A stretch of DNA of 5,791 bases from NCBI GenBank assembly GCA_005777205.1, contig SXNB01000154.1, positions 1 through 5,791 of the forward strand, written 5' to 3'. The notes under the pieces were generated by a model. It was not told the DNA's origin and made no database searches. It saw nothing but the letters and a program-made list of their open reading frames with translations. Below, in pieces: positions 1 through 5,654 of the stretch. Numbering within the stretch: position 1 is the first letter of the stretch; each line of letters starts with the position of its first letter. This DNA is from Burkholderiales bacterium. GTDB lineage: Bacteria; Pseudomonadota; Gammaproteobacteria; Burkholderiales; SG8-39. The position numbers and the translations under genes were made by a program.

Positions 1-378
1 TCGCCGTCGTTCAACTGGAAGCGCAATCTCGACGACGCCACCATTGCGAAGTTCCAGCGCGAGTTTGGTGCCATGGGCTACAAGTTTCAGTTCATCACCC
101 CGGCGGGCTTCCACTCGATCAACTACGCCATGTTCGACCTGGCCTATGGCTACGCGCGCAACAACATGACCGCGTTTGTCGAGCTGCAGCAGAAGGAGTT
201 CGCCGCCGCGGAGAAGGGCTTCACCGCGGTCAAGCACCAGCGCGAGGGGGGAGCCGGCTATTTTGACCAGGTCACCACGGTCTGCACCGGTGGCAAGGCA
301 TCCACGCAGGCGCTGCACGGCTCGACCGAGGACGAGCAGTTCTTTGACGGCAAGAAGGCAACGAAGAAGGCCGCTTAG
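1..378 (+). CDS. aceA: Isocitrate lyase, C-terminal part (5' end outside window)
   Basis: Isocitrate lyase cleaves isocitrate to glyoxylate and succinate, the first step of the cytoplasmic glyoxylate shunt used for growth on acetate or fatty acids. The frame is open from base 1 and gives 125 residues before a TAG stop. It begins exactly at the SPSFNWK motif, whose serines bind substrate, followed by GYKFQFIT, then HSINYAMFDLAYGY, KHQRE and GAGYFDQVTTV, and the late family signature GSTEDEQF. The wording NYxMFDLAYGYA...VELQ...KHQRE matches the mycobacterial-type ICL1 lineage rather than the E. coli wording, which is also usual in betaproteobacteria. The catalytic KKCGH loop lies upstream and is not visible. 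Two residues differ from the usual consensus as I remember it: FITPAG instead of FITLAG, and HQREGGAGYFD instead of HQREVGAGYFD. The tail ends in a lysine/alanine-rich stretch. The gene converges on yggT. The family call is very secure. Confidence 0.96.
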   Translation, partial: SPSFNWKRNLDDATIAKFQREFGAMGYKFQFITPAGFHSINYAMFDLAYGYARNNMTAFVELQQKEFAAAEKGFTAVKHQREGGAGYFDQVTTVCTGGKASTQALHGSTEDEQFFDGKKATKKAA

Positions 379-385
379 CGGGGTT

Positions 386-415
386 GCGCGCGGCCGGTAT
401 GCGCCGGCTGCGCGC
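386..415. terminator. GC-rich hairpin between convergent aceA and yggT
   Basis: The gap between the aceA stop and the yggT stop is filled by an inverted repeat: GCGCGCGGCCGG at 386-397 and CCGGCTGCGCGC at 404-415, with a 6-nt loop TATGCG. The arms pair over 12 positions; one is a G-T (G.U in RNA) and the other eleven are Watson-Crick. It abuts the yggT stop codon and starts 7 nt after the aceA stop, the expected place for a shared bidirectional terminator. Neither side has a U-run, so it is not a canonical intrinsic terminator. It may only block transcript ends or protect 3' ends. Confidence 0.5.
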
Positions 416-973
416 TCAGAACGGTATCTCCCGTACCGCCGCCTGCAGGTGGTCCAGCGGAATGAACAGCAGCTGCAAGATCACCAGCAGCACCACCGGC
501 GAGAGGTCAAGGCCGCCCGTCACCGGCAGGAAGCGCCGGATCGGCGCCAGGAACGGGCGCGTGACCGCGTTGAAGATCCCCGCCATCTCGTTGTGGGGAT
601 TCACCCAAGACAGTACCGCCTGGACGATGATGGCGAAAACGAGGATATGGAGGCTGTAGCGCAGCAGCGTCACCGCGGCGAGCGCCGAGAGGCGCCCCGG
701 CTCGGGCGCCACGCCAGCGATCGCCGCGAGCGCCCAGATCGCGGCGCCCTGTATCGCGAACGCGAGCAGGAGCGAGGCGAGGTCGAACCCCGGCAGCGAC
801 GGGATAACGCGCCGCGCCGGCACCACCATCCAATTGGTGATCGCGATGATGAATTCACCGATAGGATTGCGAAACGGCACGCGTAGCCACTGGAAGTGAA
901 AGCGCGCGAGCAGCGTGTAGACGAAGAATCCCGCCACCACGTCCACCAGCAGAGAGGCCATCTGGGAGAGCAT
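416..973 (-). CDS. yggT: YggT family integral membrane protein
   Basis: This 185-residue inner-membrane protein has the two-repeat YggT (Ycf19-like) architecture. Repeat one is at residues ~36-66 (NPIGEFI...VVPARRVIPSLPGFDLA) and repeat two at ~128-159 (NEMAGIFNAVTRPFLAPIRRFLP..GGLDLSP). Both carry the P-x-RR-x-(I/L)P pattern. Hydrophobic segments lie near residues 5-24, 64-87, 98-123 and 155-173. The family's biochemical function is not established; it has been linked to osmotic tolerance and membrane organisation. The ATG start shares its A with the proC TGA stop (TGATG), and AAGGA lies just upstream inside proC, so translation is probably coupled to proC. The yggS-proC-yggT order is a common proteobacterial cluster. 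Length is normal for the family and nothing is missing. Confidence 0.93.
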   Translation of the reverse strand: MLSQMASLLVDVVAGFFVYTLLARFHFQWLRVPFRNPIGEFIIAITNWMVVPARRVIPSLPGFDLASLLLAFAIQGAAIWALAAIAGVAPEPGRLSALAAVTLLRYSLHILVFAIIVQAVLSWVNPHNEMAGIFNAVTRPFLAPIRRFLPVTGGLDLSPVVLLVILQLLFIPLDHLQAAVREIPF

Positions 974-1797
974 CAGTCCTTCCCCGAGTCCTTTCCGAAC
1001 GCCACGCCCATCTCCGCGCCGCGGCGGCTCGCGGCCTCGACCGCGCGGCGCAAGCGCGCGGCCAGGTCCTCGTCGGCGAATACTTTGAGCGCCGCCGCCG
1101 TGGTGCCGCCCTTCGAGGTGACGCGCTCGCGCAGGGTGGCCGGCGCGTCCTTGCTGCCTGCGGCGAGCTTTGCCGCACCCAGCACCGTCTCCAGCGCGAG
1201 CAGCCGCGCCGCCGTTGGCGCGAGACCCAGCGCCAGCGCGCTCGCCTCAAGCTGCTCGATGAACCAGAACACGTAGGCCGGGCCACTACCCGAGACCGCG
1301 GTCACCGGGTCGATCAAAGCCTCATCGGGCACCCAGACGACCTTCCCTGCCGCGGCGAGGATGCGCTCGGCGCATCGCTTGTCCGCGGCACTTGCACCCT
1401 TCACGGCGTACAGTCCACTGATCCCAGCGCCGATGAGCGCGGGGGTGTTCGGCATACAGCGCACGAGGCGGCGATGCCCGCCCAGCCAGCGCGAAAGGTC
1501 CGCGAGGCGGATGCCGGCGGCAACACTGATGATCAGCTTGCCGGCCGCGACGGCCGCGAGCGTGGTGGCCGCCGCGCGCATGTCCTGCGGTTTCACAGCG
1601 AGGACGAGGATGTCGGCCTTCGCCGTCCGGGCGTCAGGCGCAGCGCTCGCGTACACGCGCCGGCGCGCGAGCCGCCGGCGCGCGGCCGGAACCACCTCGA
1701 CCACCGAGATCGCGGCCGGCTTCGTACCGCGCGCGATCATGCCGCCGATCAGCGCGCTTGCCATGTTGCCGACGCCGATGAAGGCGATGCGGCTCAC
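973..1797 (-). CDS. proC: Pyrroline-5-carboxylate reductase
   Basis: This enzyme reduces 1-pyrroline-5-carboxylate to L-proline with NAD(P)H, the last step of cytoplasmic proline synthesis. The 274-residue product is full length for the family. It has an N-terminal Rossmann fold with GVGNMA at residues 8-13, VLAVKPQ at 65-71, the MPNTP loop at 115-119, and a C-terminal helical dimerisation domain with SGSGPAY (169-175) and TSKGGTT (227-233) at the active site. It starts with GTG, preceded by AAGGCGG about 7 nt upstream, and that GTG overlaps the yggS TGA as GTGA. No ATG lies in frame before the glycine-rich loop, so GTG is the sensible start. It is the middle gene of yggS-proC-yggT. Linkage to the PLP-homeostasis gene yggS is conserved in many bacteria. 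All key motifs are intact. Confidence 0.97.
   Translation of the reverse strand: MSRIAFIGVGNMASALIGGMIARGTKPAAISVVEVVPAARRRLARRRVYASAAPDARTAKADILVLAVKPQDMRAAATTLAAVAAGKLIISVAAGIRLADLSRWLGGHRRLVRCMPNTPALIGAGISGLYAVKGASAADKRCAERILAAAGKVVWVPDEALIDPVTAVSGSGPAYVFWFIEQLEASALALGLAPTAARLLALETVLGAAKLAAGSKDAPATLRERVTSKGGTTAAALKVFADEDLAARLRRAVEAASRRGAEMGVAFGKDSGKD
977..983 (-). promoter_or_regulatory. Shine-Dalgarno for yggT inside the proC 3' end
   Basis: Read on the minus strand, GGAAGGA lies 3 nt before the yggT ATG at 973-971, within the last codons of proC. With the TGATG stop/start overlap this supports the chosen yggT start and re-initiation by ribosomes leaving proC. The spacing is a little tight for an ideal site. 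Confidence 0.4.
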
Positions 1798-2531
1798 GCG
1801 CCCGCCTTAGCCGCGCTGCGCGGCCCCCGGGCGCAAGCGCCCGCTTCGTCTTTCGGCGCACGGGCGCCGAAGATCGCAGTGCCCACGCGCACCAGGGTAG
1901 AACCCTCAGCAATGGCGAGGTCCATGTCGTCGCTCATGCCGACCGAGAGCGTGTCCACGCCCAGTGGCGCGAGCTGGTCGAACAAGGCCTTGAGCGCGCG
2001 GTAGCGATCCACGCCGGCACCGGACTCGGGAATCGCCATCAGGCCGCGCAGCTTGATCCTGGGCAGGGCCGAGATGGCACGAGCCAGCCCGGCGACCGCC
2101 TCCGGCGCCACGCCGCTCTTCGAGGCCTCGCCGGACACGTTCACCTGAATAAGCACGTTGAGCGGCGGCTGCGAATCTAGGCGCGCCTCGGACAGGCGCC
2201 GCGCCACCTTCTGGGTCTCGACGCTATGGACCCAGTCAAAGCGGGCCGCGACCACCCGCGTCTTGTTGGACTGGAGCGGCCCGACGAGGTGCCATTCGAG
2301 AGGACGCGCGTCCTCCTCCCCGCGCAGGCTGTCCATTTTCTCCACCGCTTCCTGGACGTAGTTCTCGCCGAACATCCGCTGCCCGGCGGCGCGCGCCTCG
2401 GCGAGCAAGGGGGCGGGATGGGTCTTGGAAACCGCGACCAGCGTCACGCCGCCGGGATCACGCCCGGCCGCCTGCGCGGCCCGCGCGATGCGGTCCTTCA
2501 CGGCTTCCAAGTTGTCATAGATTGACCACAT
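1794..2531 (-). CDS. yggS: YggS/PROSC family PLP homeostasis protein
   Basis: YggS binds pyridoxal 5'-phosphate without a known catalytic activity and keeps free PLP and linked amino-acid and keto-acid pools in balance in the cytoplasm. The 245-residue product shows the single-domain alanine-racemase-like barrel signatures: VAVSKTHP with the PLP lysine at residue 36, FGENYVQE (54-61), WHLVGPLQSNK (80-90), VNVSGEASKSG (131-140), GLMAIP (163-168), SVGMSDDMDLAI (196-207) and the phosphate-binding RVGTAIFG (215-222). Residues 223-245 form an alanine/arginine-rich tail past the usual family end. The ATG start gives the typical opening (SIYDNLEAVKDRI). It is the first gene of yggS-proC-yggT, with a 4-bp overlap into proC, and is divergent from pilT across a 43-bp gap. 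Confidence 0.96.
   Translation of the reverse strand: MWSIYDNLEAVKDRIARAAQAAGRDPGGVTLVAVSKTHPAPLLAEARAAGQRMFGENYVQEAVEKMDSLRGEEDARPLEWHLVGPLQSNKTRVVAARFDWVHSVETQKVARRLSEARLDSQPPLNVLIQVNVSGEASKSGVAPEAVAGLARAISALPRIKLRGLMAIPESGAGVDRYRALKALFDQLAPLGVDTLSVGMSDDMDLAIAEGSTLVRVGTAIFGARAPKDEAGACARGPRSAAKAGA
1802..1808 (-). promoter_or_regulatory. Ribosome binding site that supports the proC GTG start
   Basis: On the minus strand AAGGCGG occupies 1808-1802. The core AAGG sits 7 nt upstream of the GTG at 1797-1795 and lies within the last codons of yggS. It is the clearest Shine-Dalgarno sequence in this operon, and it makes the GTG start overlapping the yggS stop credible. Confidence 0.5.
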
Positions 2532-2574
2532 ACTTTGCCTGCTTTGTCGCGCACTTATCTACGGCGGAATTGTA
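2532..2574. promoter_or_regulatory. Divergent yggS/pilT promoter region
   Basis: These 43 bp separate the start codons of yggS (minus) and pilT (plus) and are visibly more AT-rich than the genes beside them. A good -10-like hexamer TACAAT reads on the minus strand at 2574-2569, 37 nt before the yggS ATG. Its -35 partner would fall inside the start of pilT and is not convincing. On the plus strand TATCTA at 2556-2561 with TTGCCT at 2535-2540 is a weak pair with a short 15-bp spacer. The pilT ribosome site is at best a weak GGCGGA. The location makes promoter function likely, but the exact elements are inferred. Confidence 0.4.
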
Positions 2575-2949
2575 ATGGATCTCACTGAATTGCTTGCGTT
2601 TGTGGTCAAGAACAAGGCCTCCGACCTGCACCTGTCCTCGGGCCTGCCGCCCATGATCCGCGTGCACGGCGACATCAAGCGCATCAACCTGCCGGCCATG
2701 GAGCACAAGGCCGTGCACGGGATGATCTACGACATCATGACCGACGGGCAGCGCAAGTTCTACGACGAAAACCTCGAGTGTGACTTCTCGTTCGCAGTGC
2801 CGAACCTGGTTCGCTTTCGCGTCGACGCCTTCGTGCAGAACCGCGGCGCTGGCGTGTTCGGCGCGGCCACCGTGAGCCGCCGGATCTTCTGGGTGCAGGC
2901 GTTCCCCGCGCTCGCCGCGCTCGCCCTGCTGCACTACCCGGGGGCCTGA
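2575..2949 (+). CDS. pilT: PilT N-terminal domain fused to an unrelated tail (truncated retraction ATPase)
   Basis: PilT is the hexameric cytoplasmic ATPase that retracts type IV pili (twitching, DNA uptake). Residues 1-93 are unmistakably PilT: MDLTELLAF, KNKASDLHLSSGLPPMIRVHGDI, YDIMTDGQRK, and the N-domain end FSFAVP...RFRVDAFVQNRGAG. Full PilT is about 345 residues and continues GAGAVFRTIPS... into the ATPase core. Here the match ends near base 2853-2859. The frame then continues without a stop into 31 unrelated residues, with a hydrophobic run around FWVQAFPALAALALL, and ends HYPGA-TGA one base before the rlmL stop. Walker A, Asp box, Walker B and His box are absent, so this product cannot retract pili; the usual partner pilU is also missing. 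The tail has G or C at every third codon position, so it looks like the true 3' end of another gene joined in frame. The cause could be a genomic deletion or an assembly join. Confidence 0.85.
   Translation: MDLTELLAFVVKNKASDLHLSSGLPPMIRVHGDIKRINLPAMEHKAVHGMIYDIMTDGQRKFYDENLECDFSFAVPNLVRFRVDAFVQNRGAGVFGAATVSRRIFWVQAFPALAALALLHYPGA
2854..2949 (+). other. Foreign 3' gene end fused to pilT
   Basis: After the PilT homology stops, 31 codons remain in frame (VFGAATVSRR, a hydrophobic stretch, then LLHYPGA and TGA). All 31 sense codons end in G or C, as expected for real coding DNA in this genome. The other two forward frames read poorly; one has an internal stop. I do not recognise the source protein. 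The hydrophobic segment would suit the last membrane helix of a membrane protein. The stop lies one base from the convergent rlmL-like stop, so this may be the native downstream neighbour of that gene. Confidence 0.5.
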
Positions 2950-2950
2950 T

Positions 2951-4123
2951 TCAGCTGCGGTTCGACCCGGGGACGATCCGGAACTCGTATAGACGGCATT
3001 CCAGCGCGCCGTTGTAGAGCGGCACCCGCCGCGACGGCTGCAGGCGGATCAGCTTCGGCAGGCGCAGGTCCGCCGTGAACAAATGGGCGCGCCAACCGGC
3101 GAAATTACGCTTCAGCGCATCGCCCAGCTTCGGATAAAACACCTCGAGCTCTTCCCGCGAGCCGATGCGCTCGCCGTAGGGAGGATTCGCGATCAGCACG
3201 CCCGAGGGCGCAGGCGCGGCGCGCGCGAGAACGTCCGCGCGCGCCAGCTTGACCCAGCGCTCCACGCCAGCTTCGGCCAGGTTGCGCCGCGTCATGGCAA
3301 TAGCCTTCTCGTCGGAGTCGCTGCCGTACAGAACCGGGTTCCGCGGCTCGGTCGCGCCCGGCGCCTTGCGCACGCGCTCCCACAGGCCGGGATCGAAGTT
3401 GGTCAGTTTCTCGAAGCCGAAGCTGCGGCGCGTGCCGGGGGCGCGGCCGCGCGCCATTGCCGCCGCCTCCACCAGCAGCGTCCCGCCGCCGCACATCGGA
3501 TCCAGCAGCGGCTCGTCCGGCGTCCATCCCGACAGCATGACGATCCCGGCGGCCAGGTTCTCGCGCAGGGGCGCTTCGCCCGGCTCGCTGCGCCAGCCGC
3601 GCTTGAACAGGGGCTCGCCGGAGGTGTCGAGGTACAAGGCGCCCCAGTCGGCCTCCAGGAAGGCGTGCACCCGCGTGTCCGGATTGGCCCGATCCACGTC
3701 CGGCCGGCGTCCGAGCGCGTCGCGGAAACGGTCGCAGACGGCGTCCTTGATCCGCAGCGTGGCGAAATCGAGGCTCCTCAGCGGGCTCTTCTGCGCTGAG
3801 ATGTTGACACGCAGCTTGTTCTCCACCGGGAACATCGCCGGCCAGTCCACCGCCTTTGCTGCCTTGTAGACGTCCTCTTCGCTCTTGTAGGCAAATTCGG
3901 CGACGCGCCAGAGCACCCGCGAGGCGAGGCGCGACCAGAGGTTGACCGCGTAGCAGACCTTGCGGGTCCCCGCGAAGGCAACCCCACCGGGCACGTCGCG
4001 AGCGCCCGTGGCGCCCAGCGTCGTGAGCTCCCGGGCGAGCAACGCCTCCAGCCCCCGCGGGCAGGGGGCAAAATAGGCCTCGGGCCGGTTGTCGCTCAAG
4101 TGCTCAGGTGGGCTTGTAGACAA
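2951..4123 (-). CDS. rlmL: THUMP-domain class I SAM-dependent RNA methyltransferase (RlmL-like)
   Basis: This is a predicted 23S rRNA guanine-N2 methyltransferase of the RlmL type (m2G2445 in E. coli). It corresponds to the N-terminal half of the E. coli RlmL/RlmK fusion and, at 390 residues, is the usual stand-alone betaproteobacterial form. Order: FAPCPRGLEALL at residues 18-29, a THUMP RNA-binding domain (~45-160), a linker, then the Rossmann methyltransferase. That domain has the SAM-binding DPMCGGGTLLVEA (208-220), GSDSDEKAI (267-275) and the catalytic ANPPYGER (312-319). The C-terminus ends NGALECRLYEF plus a short tail. No in-frame ATG or GTG precedes the conserved region. The start is TTG, either at 4123 (given here, overlapping hemJ by 20 bp) or at 4099, which lies just past the hemJ stop; neither has a clear Shine-Dalgarno, so coupling to hemJ is likely. 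It is the last gene of nodI-nodJ-hemJ-rlmL. Confidence 0.9.
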   Translation of the reverse strand: MSTSPPEHLSDNRPEAYFAPCPRGLEALLARELTTLGATGARDVPGGVAFAGTRKVCYAVNLWSRLASRVLWRVAEFAYKSEEDVYKAAKAVDWPAMFPVENKLRVNISAQKSPLRSLDFATLRIKDAVCDRFRDALGRRPDVDRANPDTRVHAFLEADWGALYLDTSGEPLFKRGWRSEPGEAPLRENLAAGIVMLSGWTPDEPLLDPMCGGGTLLVEAAAMARGRAPGTRRSFGFEKLTNFDPGLWERVRKAPGATEPRNPVLYGSDSDEKAIAMTRRNLAEAGVERWVKLARADVLARAAPAPSGVLIANPPYGERIGSREELEVFYPKLGDALKRNFAGWRAHLFTADLRLPKLIRLQPSRRVPLYNGALECRLYEFRIVPGSNRS

Positions 4124-4520
4124 CGAGCAGAATCGCGCCCAGCAGCACGATCACCGGATACTCGTTGAACCAGCGGTACCAGACGTGGCCGTGACGATTG
4201 CGCCCGGTGCGAAAGTCGAGCATCAGCTTGCCGCACCAAAGATGGTAAACGACCAGGGTCGCCACCAGCGCCAGCTTGGCGTGCATCCAGCCCCCAGCGC
4301 CCGCGAACCATCCGAGCCAGAGCCACAGCCCGGTGGCTAGCGCAATCAGGCCCGACGGCGTTGCAATCCCCCAGAATAGCTTGCGCTCCATGACCTTGAA
4401 GCGCTCCAGGGAAACTTCGTCCGTGCTCTGCGCGTGGTAGACGAACAGCCGCGGCACGTAGAACAGGCCGGCGAACCAGCTCACCACGAAGAAAATGTGC
4501 AGGGATTTGACCAGGAGCAT
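4104..4520 (-). CDS. hemJ: Protoporphyrinogen oxidase HemJ
   Basis: HemJ oxidises protoporphyrinogen IX to protoporphyrin IX, the penultimate step of heme synthesis, at the inner membrane in bacteria that lack HemY and HemG. The 138-residue product is full length. It shows KSLHIFFVVSWFAGLFYVPRLFVYH (residues 5-29) with the conserved His8, proposed as a heme ligand, and Arg24. It also has the METK/MERK-like loop FKVMERKLFW, WMHAKLALV (78-86) with His80 and Lys82, and the C-terminal RWFNEYPV (116-123). Hydrophobic segments at about 3-22, 50-72, 82-98 and 121-135 give the expected four-helix membrane protein. Older annotations call it UPF0093 or CopD-like. The ATG lies 11 bp after the nodJ stop and has no strong ribosome site. 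It is transcribed with nodJ and the rlmL-like gene. Confidence 0.95.
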   Translation of the reverse strand: MLLVKSLHIFFVVSWFAGLFYVPRLFVYHAQSTDEVSLERFKVMERKLFWGIATPSGLIALATGLWLWLGWFAGAGGWMHAKLALVATLVVYHLWCGKLMLDFRTGRNRHGHVWYRWFNEYPVIVLLGAILLVVYKPT

Positions 4521-4531
4521 GGGGCGCCGCG

Positions 4532-5320
4532 CTATTTCATCAATCGCCGGCGCGTGAGCACCGTGGCGACGTAGAAACCGGCGAGGGCGTACGTGGCGAG
4601 CACCGCGACGTGCAGCAAGGCGCCCTCCGGCACCTGTCCTGCGAGCAGCGGCCGCACCAGCGCCACGCCGTGGTACAGCGGCAGCGCCTGGCTCGCGGCC
4701 TGGACTGCGTCGGGCAGCTTGTCCACTGGGAAGAACACCCCCGAAAGCATCATCATTGGCGTCAGCACCAGGGTCATGTAGTAACTGAAGAAATCATAGC
4801 CCCAGGCGAGGGCATTGATCGCAAGGCCGAGCGCGCCGAAGGTGAGGCCGATGAGGGCCACCACGGCGATCGCCCAGATCGCCATTGGCCAGGAGGCGTA
4901 GCCAAACACGGTGACCACGGCGAGCATGCACAGCCCCGCGGCCATGGACTTGGTCGCCGCCCAGATCCATTCGCCGGCCAGCACGTCCTCCAGCGTCATG
5001 GGCGCGTACACAATCGCCTCCCAGGTCCTCTGCACGTGCATTCGCGAAAACGCCGAGTACAGCGATTCGAATGTCGCTGCGTACATGGTGGATGAGGCGA
5101 GGAAGCCTCCGGCGAGGAAAGCGAAGTAACTGGTGCCGTCGACGTTCCCGATCACCGCGCCCAGGCCGTAGCCAAGACCAAACAGCATCAGCAGCGGGTC
5201 GGCCAGGTTGCCCAGGATCGAGGGCAACGCCAGCTTGCGCCAGACCAGGAGATGCCGGCGCCAGACCGCGACCGCGCGCAGGCTGAACTCCGGCAGGGCA
5301 TACAGGCGGGCGTTGGTCAT
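4532..5320 (-). CDS. nodJ: ABC-2 type transporter permease, NodJ family
   Basis: This is the membrane subunit of an ABC-2 exporter of the NodIJ/DRA type. It would pair with the ATPase encoded just upstream (7-bp gap). The 262-residue product has an amphipathic start (WRRHLLVWRKLALPSILGNLADPLLMLFGLGYGLG), and hydrophobic segments near residues 64-84, 125-145, 148-170, 177-198 and 235-256. It carries the ABC-2 signature SGVFFPVDKLP (193-203) followed by ALPLYHGVALVRPLL (212-226), typical of NodJ. In rhizobia NodIJ exports lipochitooligosaccharides. Betaproteobacterial homologues without other nod genes are common and their substrate is not known, so no nodulation role should be read into this. 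The permease itself is intact, but its ATPase partner is truncated in this window. The ATG start is the natural family start. Confidence 0.93.
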   Translation of the reverse strand: MTNARLYALPEFSLRAVAVWRRHLLVWRKLALPSILGNLADPLLMLFGLGYGLGAVIGNVDGTSYFAFLAGGFLASSTMYAATFESLYSAFSRMHVQRTWEAIVYAPMTLEDVLAGEWIWAATKSMAAGLCMLAVVTVFGYASWPMAIWAIAVVALIGLTFGALGLAINALAWGYDFFSYYMTLVLTPMMMLSGVFFPVDKLPDAVQAASQALPLYHGVALVRPLLAGQVPEGALLHVAVLATYALAGFYVATVLTRRRLMK

Positions 5321-5327
5321 GGAAGAT

Positions 5328-5654
5328 TCAGTCTCTCAGGTCCCTGCCGGTGAGCTTGAGGAACAGGTCCTCGAGATTCGCAGGCCGGTGAAGGTACACC
5401 AGCTCCGGGTACGCTGAATCCGGGCCCTGAAGGCTCGCTATTGCCGCGTCCACGTTCTGTGCGTAGCAGAATATCGTCTCGCCGGCGCGCTCCACCCGGG
5501 GCGCGAGCGCCCGCGCCCGTTCCATCCACTGCTCGTCGCCCGGCCCGTGTACCTCCAGCACCTGCGGCTCGATGTGCTGCGCGATGAGCGCGCGTGGCGG
5601 TCCCTCGACGATGATGCGGCCCTTGTCCATGATGGCCACCCGCGTGGACCCCAT
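5328..5654 (-). CDS. nodI: NodI-type ABC transporter ATP-binding protein, C-terminal fragment
   Basis: The reading frame gives 108 residues that match only the end of a NodI/DRA-family ATPase (usually a little over 300 aa). They cover the strand after the H-loop (RVAIMDKGRIIVEGPPRALI), then the C-terminal accessory domain with LEVHGPG and the ending RPANLEDLFLKLTGRDLRD. Walker A, Q-loop, LSGGQ signature, Walker B and H-loop should lie upstream and are absent. Homology begins at about 5645-5642; the four residues before it (MGST) replace the expected 'ERLCD', and a TAG lies in frame at 5663-5661. The apparent ATG at 5654 is therefore probably not a real start, and this piece cannot bind ATP. 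It is followed by nodJ after 7 bp, the normal nodIJ layout. Either nodI was broken by a rearrangement here, or the assembly misjoined. Confidence 0.85.
   Translation of the reverse strand: MGSTRVAIMDKGRIIVEGPPRALIAQHIEPQVLEVHGPGDEQWMERARALAPRVERAGETIFCYAQNVDAAIASLQGPDSAYPELVYLHRPANLEDLFLKLTGRDLRD

Noticed and set aside
176..886. Long plus-strand open frame of 236 codons across the aceA end and antisense to yggT
   Set aside because: It is extremely arginine-rich with no family pattern, overlaps aceA in another frame and runs antisense to the clear membrane protein YggT. This is a GC-rich shadow frame.
1474..2004. Plus-strand open frame of 176 codons antisense to proC and yggS
   Set aside because: The composition is typical of antisense frames in high-GC DNA; both strands cannot plausibly code here and ProC and YggS motifs are intact on the minus strand.
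2515..2934. Minus-strand open frame of 139 codons antisense to pilT
   Set aside because: It is a mirror of the PilT frame, whose N-terminal motifs are certain; no homology is recognisable in the antisense product.
2936..2978. Repeated CCCGGG around the pilT-tail/rlmL stop codons as a terminator stem
   Set aside because: Six self-complementary bases separated by about 30 nt with no U-tract are expected by chance in this composition, and most of the span is coding.
3083..3799. Plus-strand open frame of 238 codons antisense to the rlmL-like gene
   Set aside because: It has no recognisable motifs and mirrors the RlmL coding frame, whose SAM-binding and NPPY motifs are unambiguous.
4104..4520. 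HemJ read as a copper-resistance CopD-like protein
   Set aside because: Length, His8, the MERK-like loop, HAK and RWFNEYP pattern fit HemJ (formerly UPF0093) rather than CopD.
4532..5654. Nodulation-factor export locus
   Set aside because: NodIJ-type transporters occur widely in betaproteobacteria without nodABC. No other nod gene is in the window and the ATPase is truncated.
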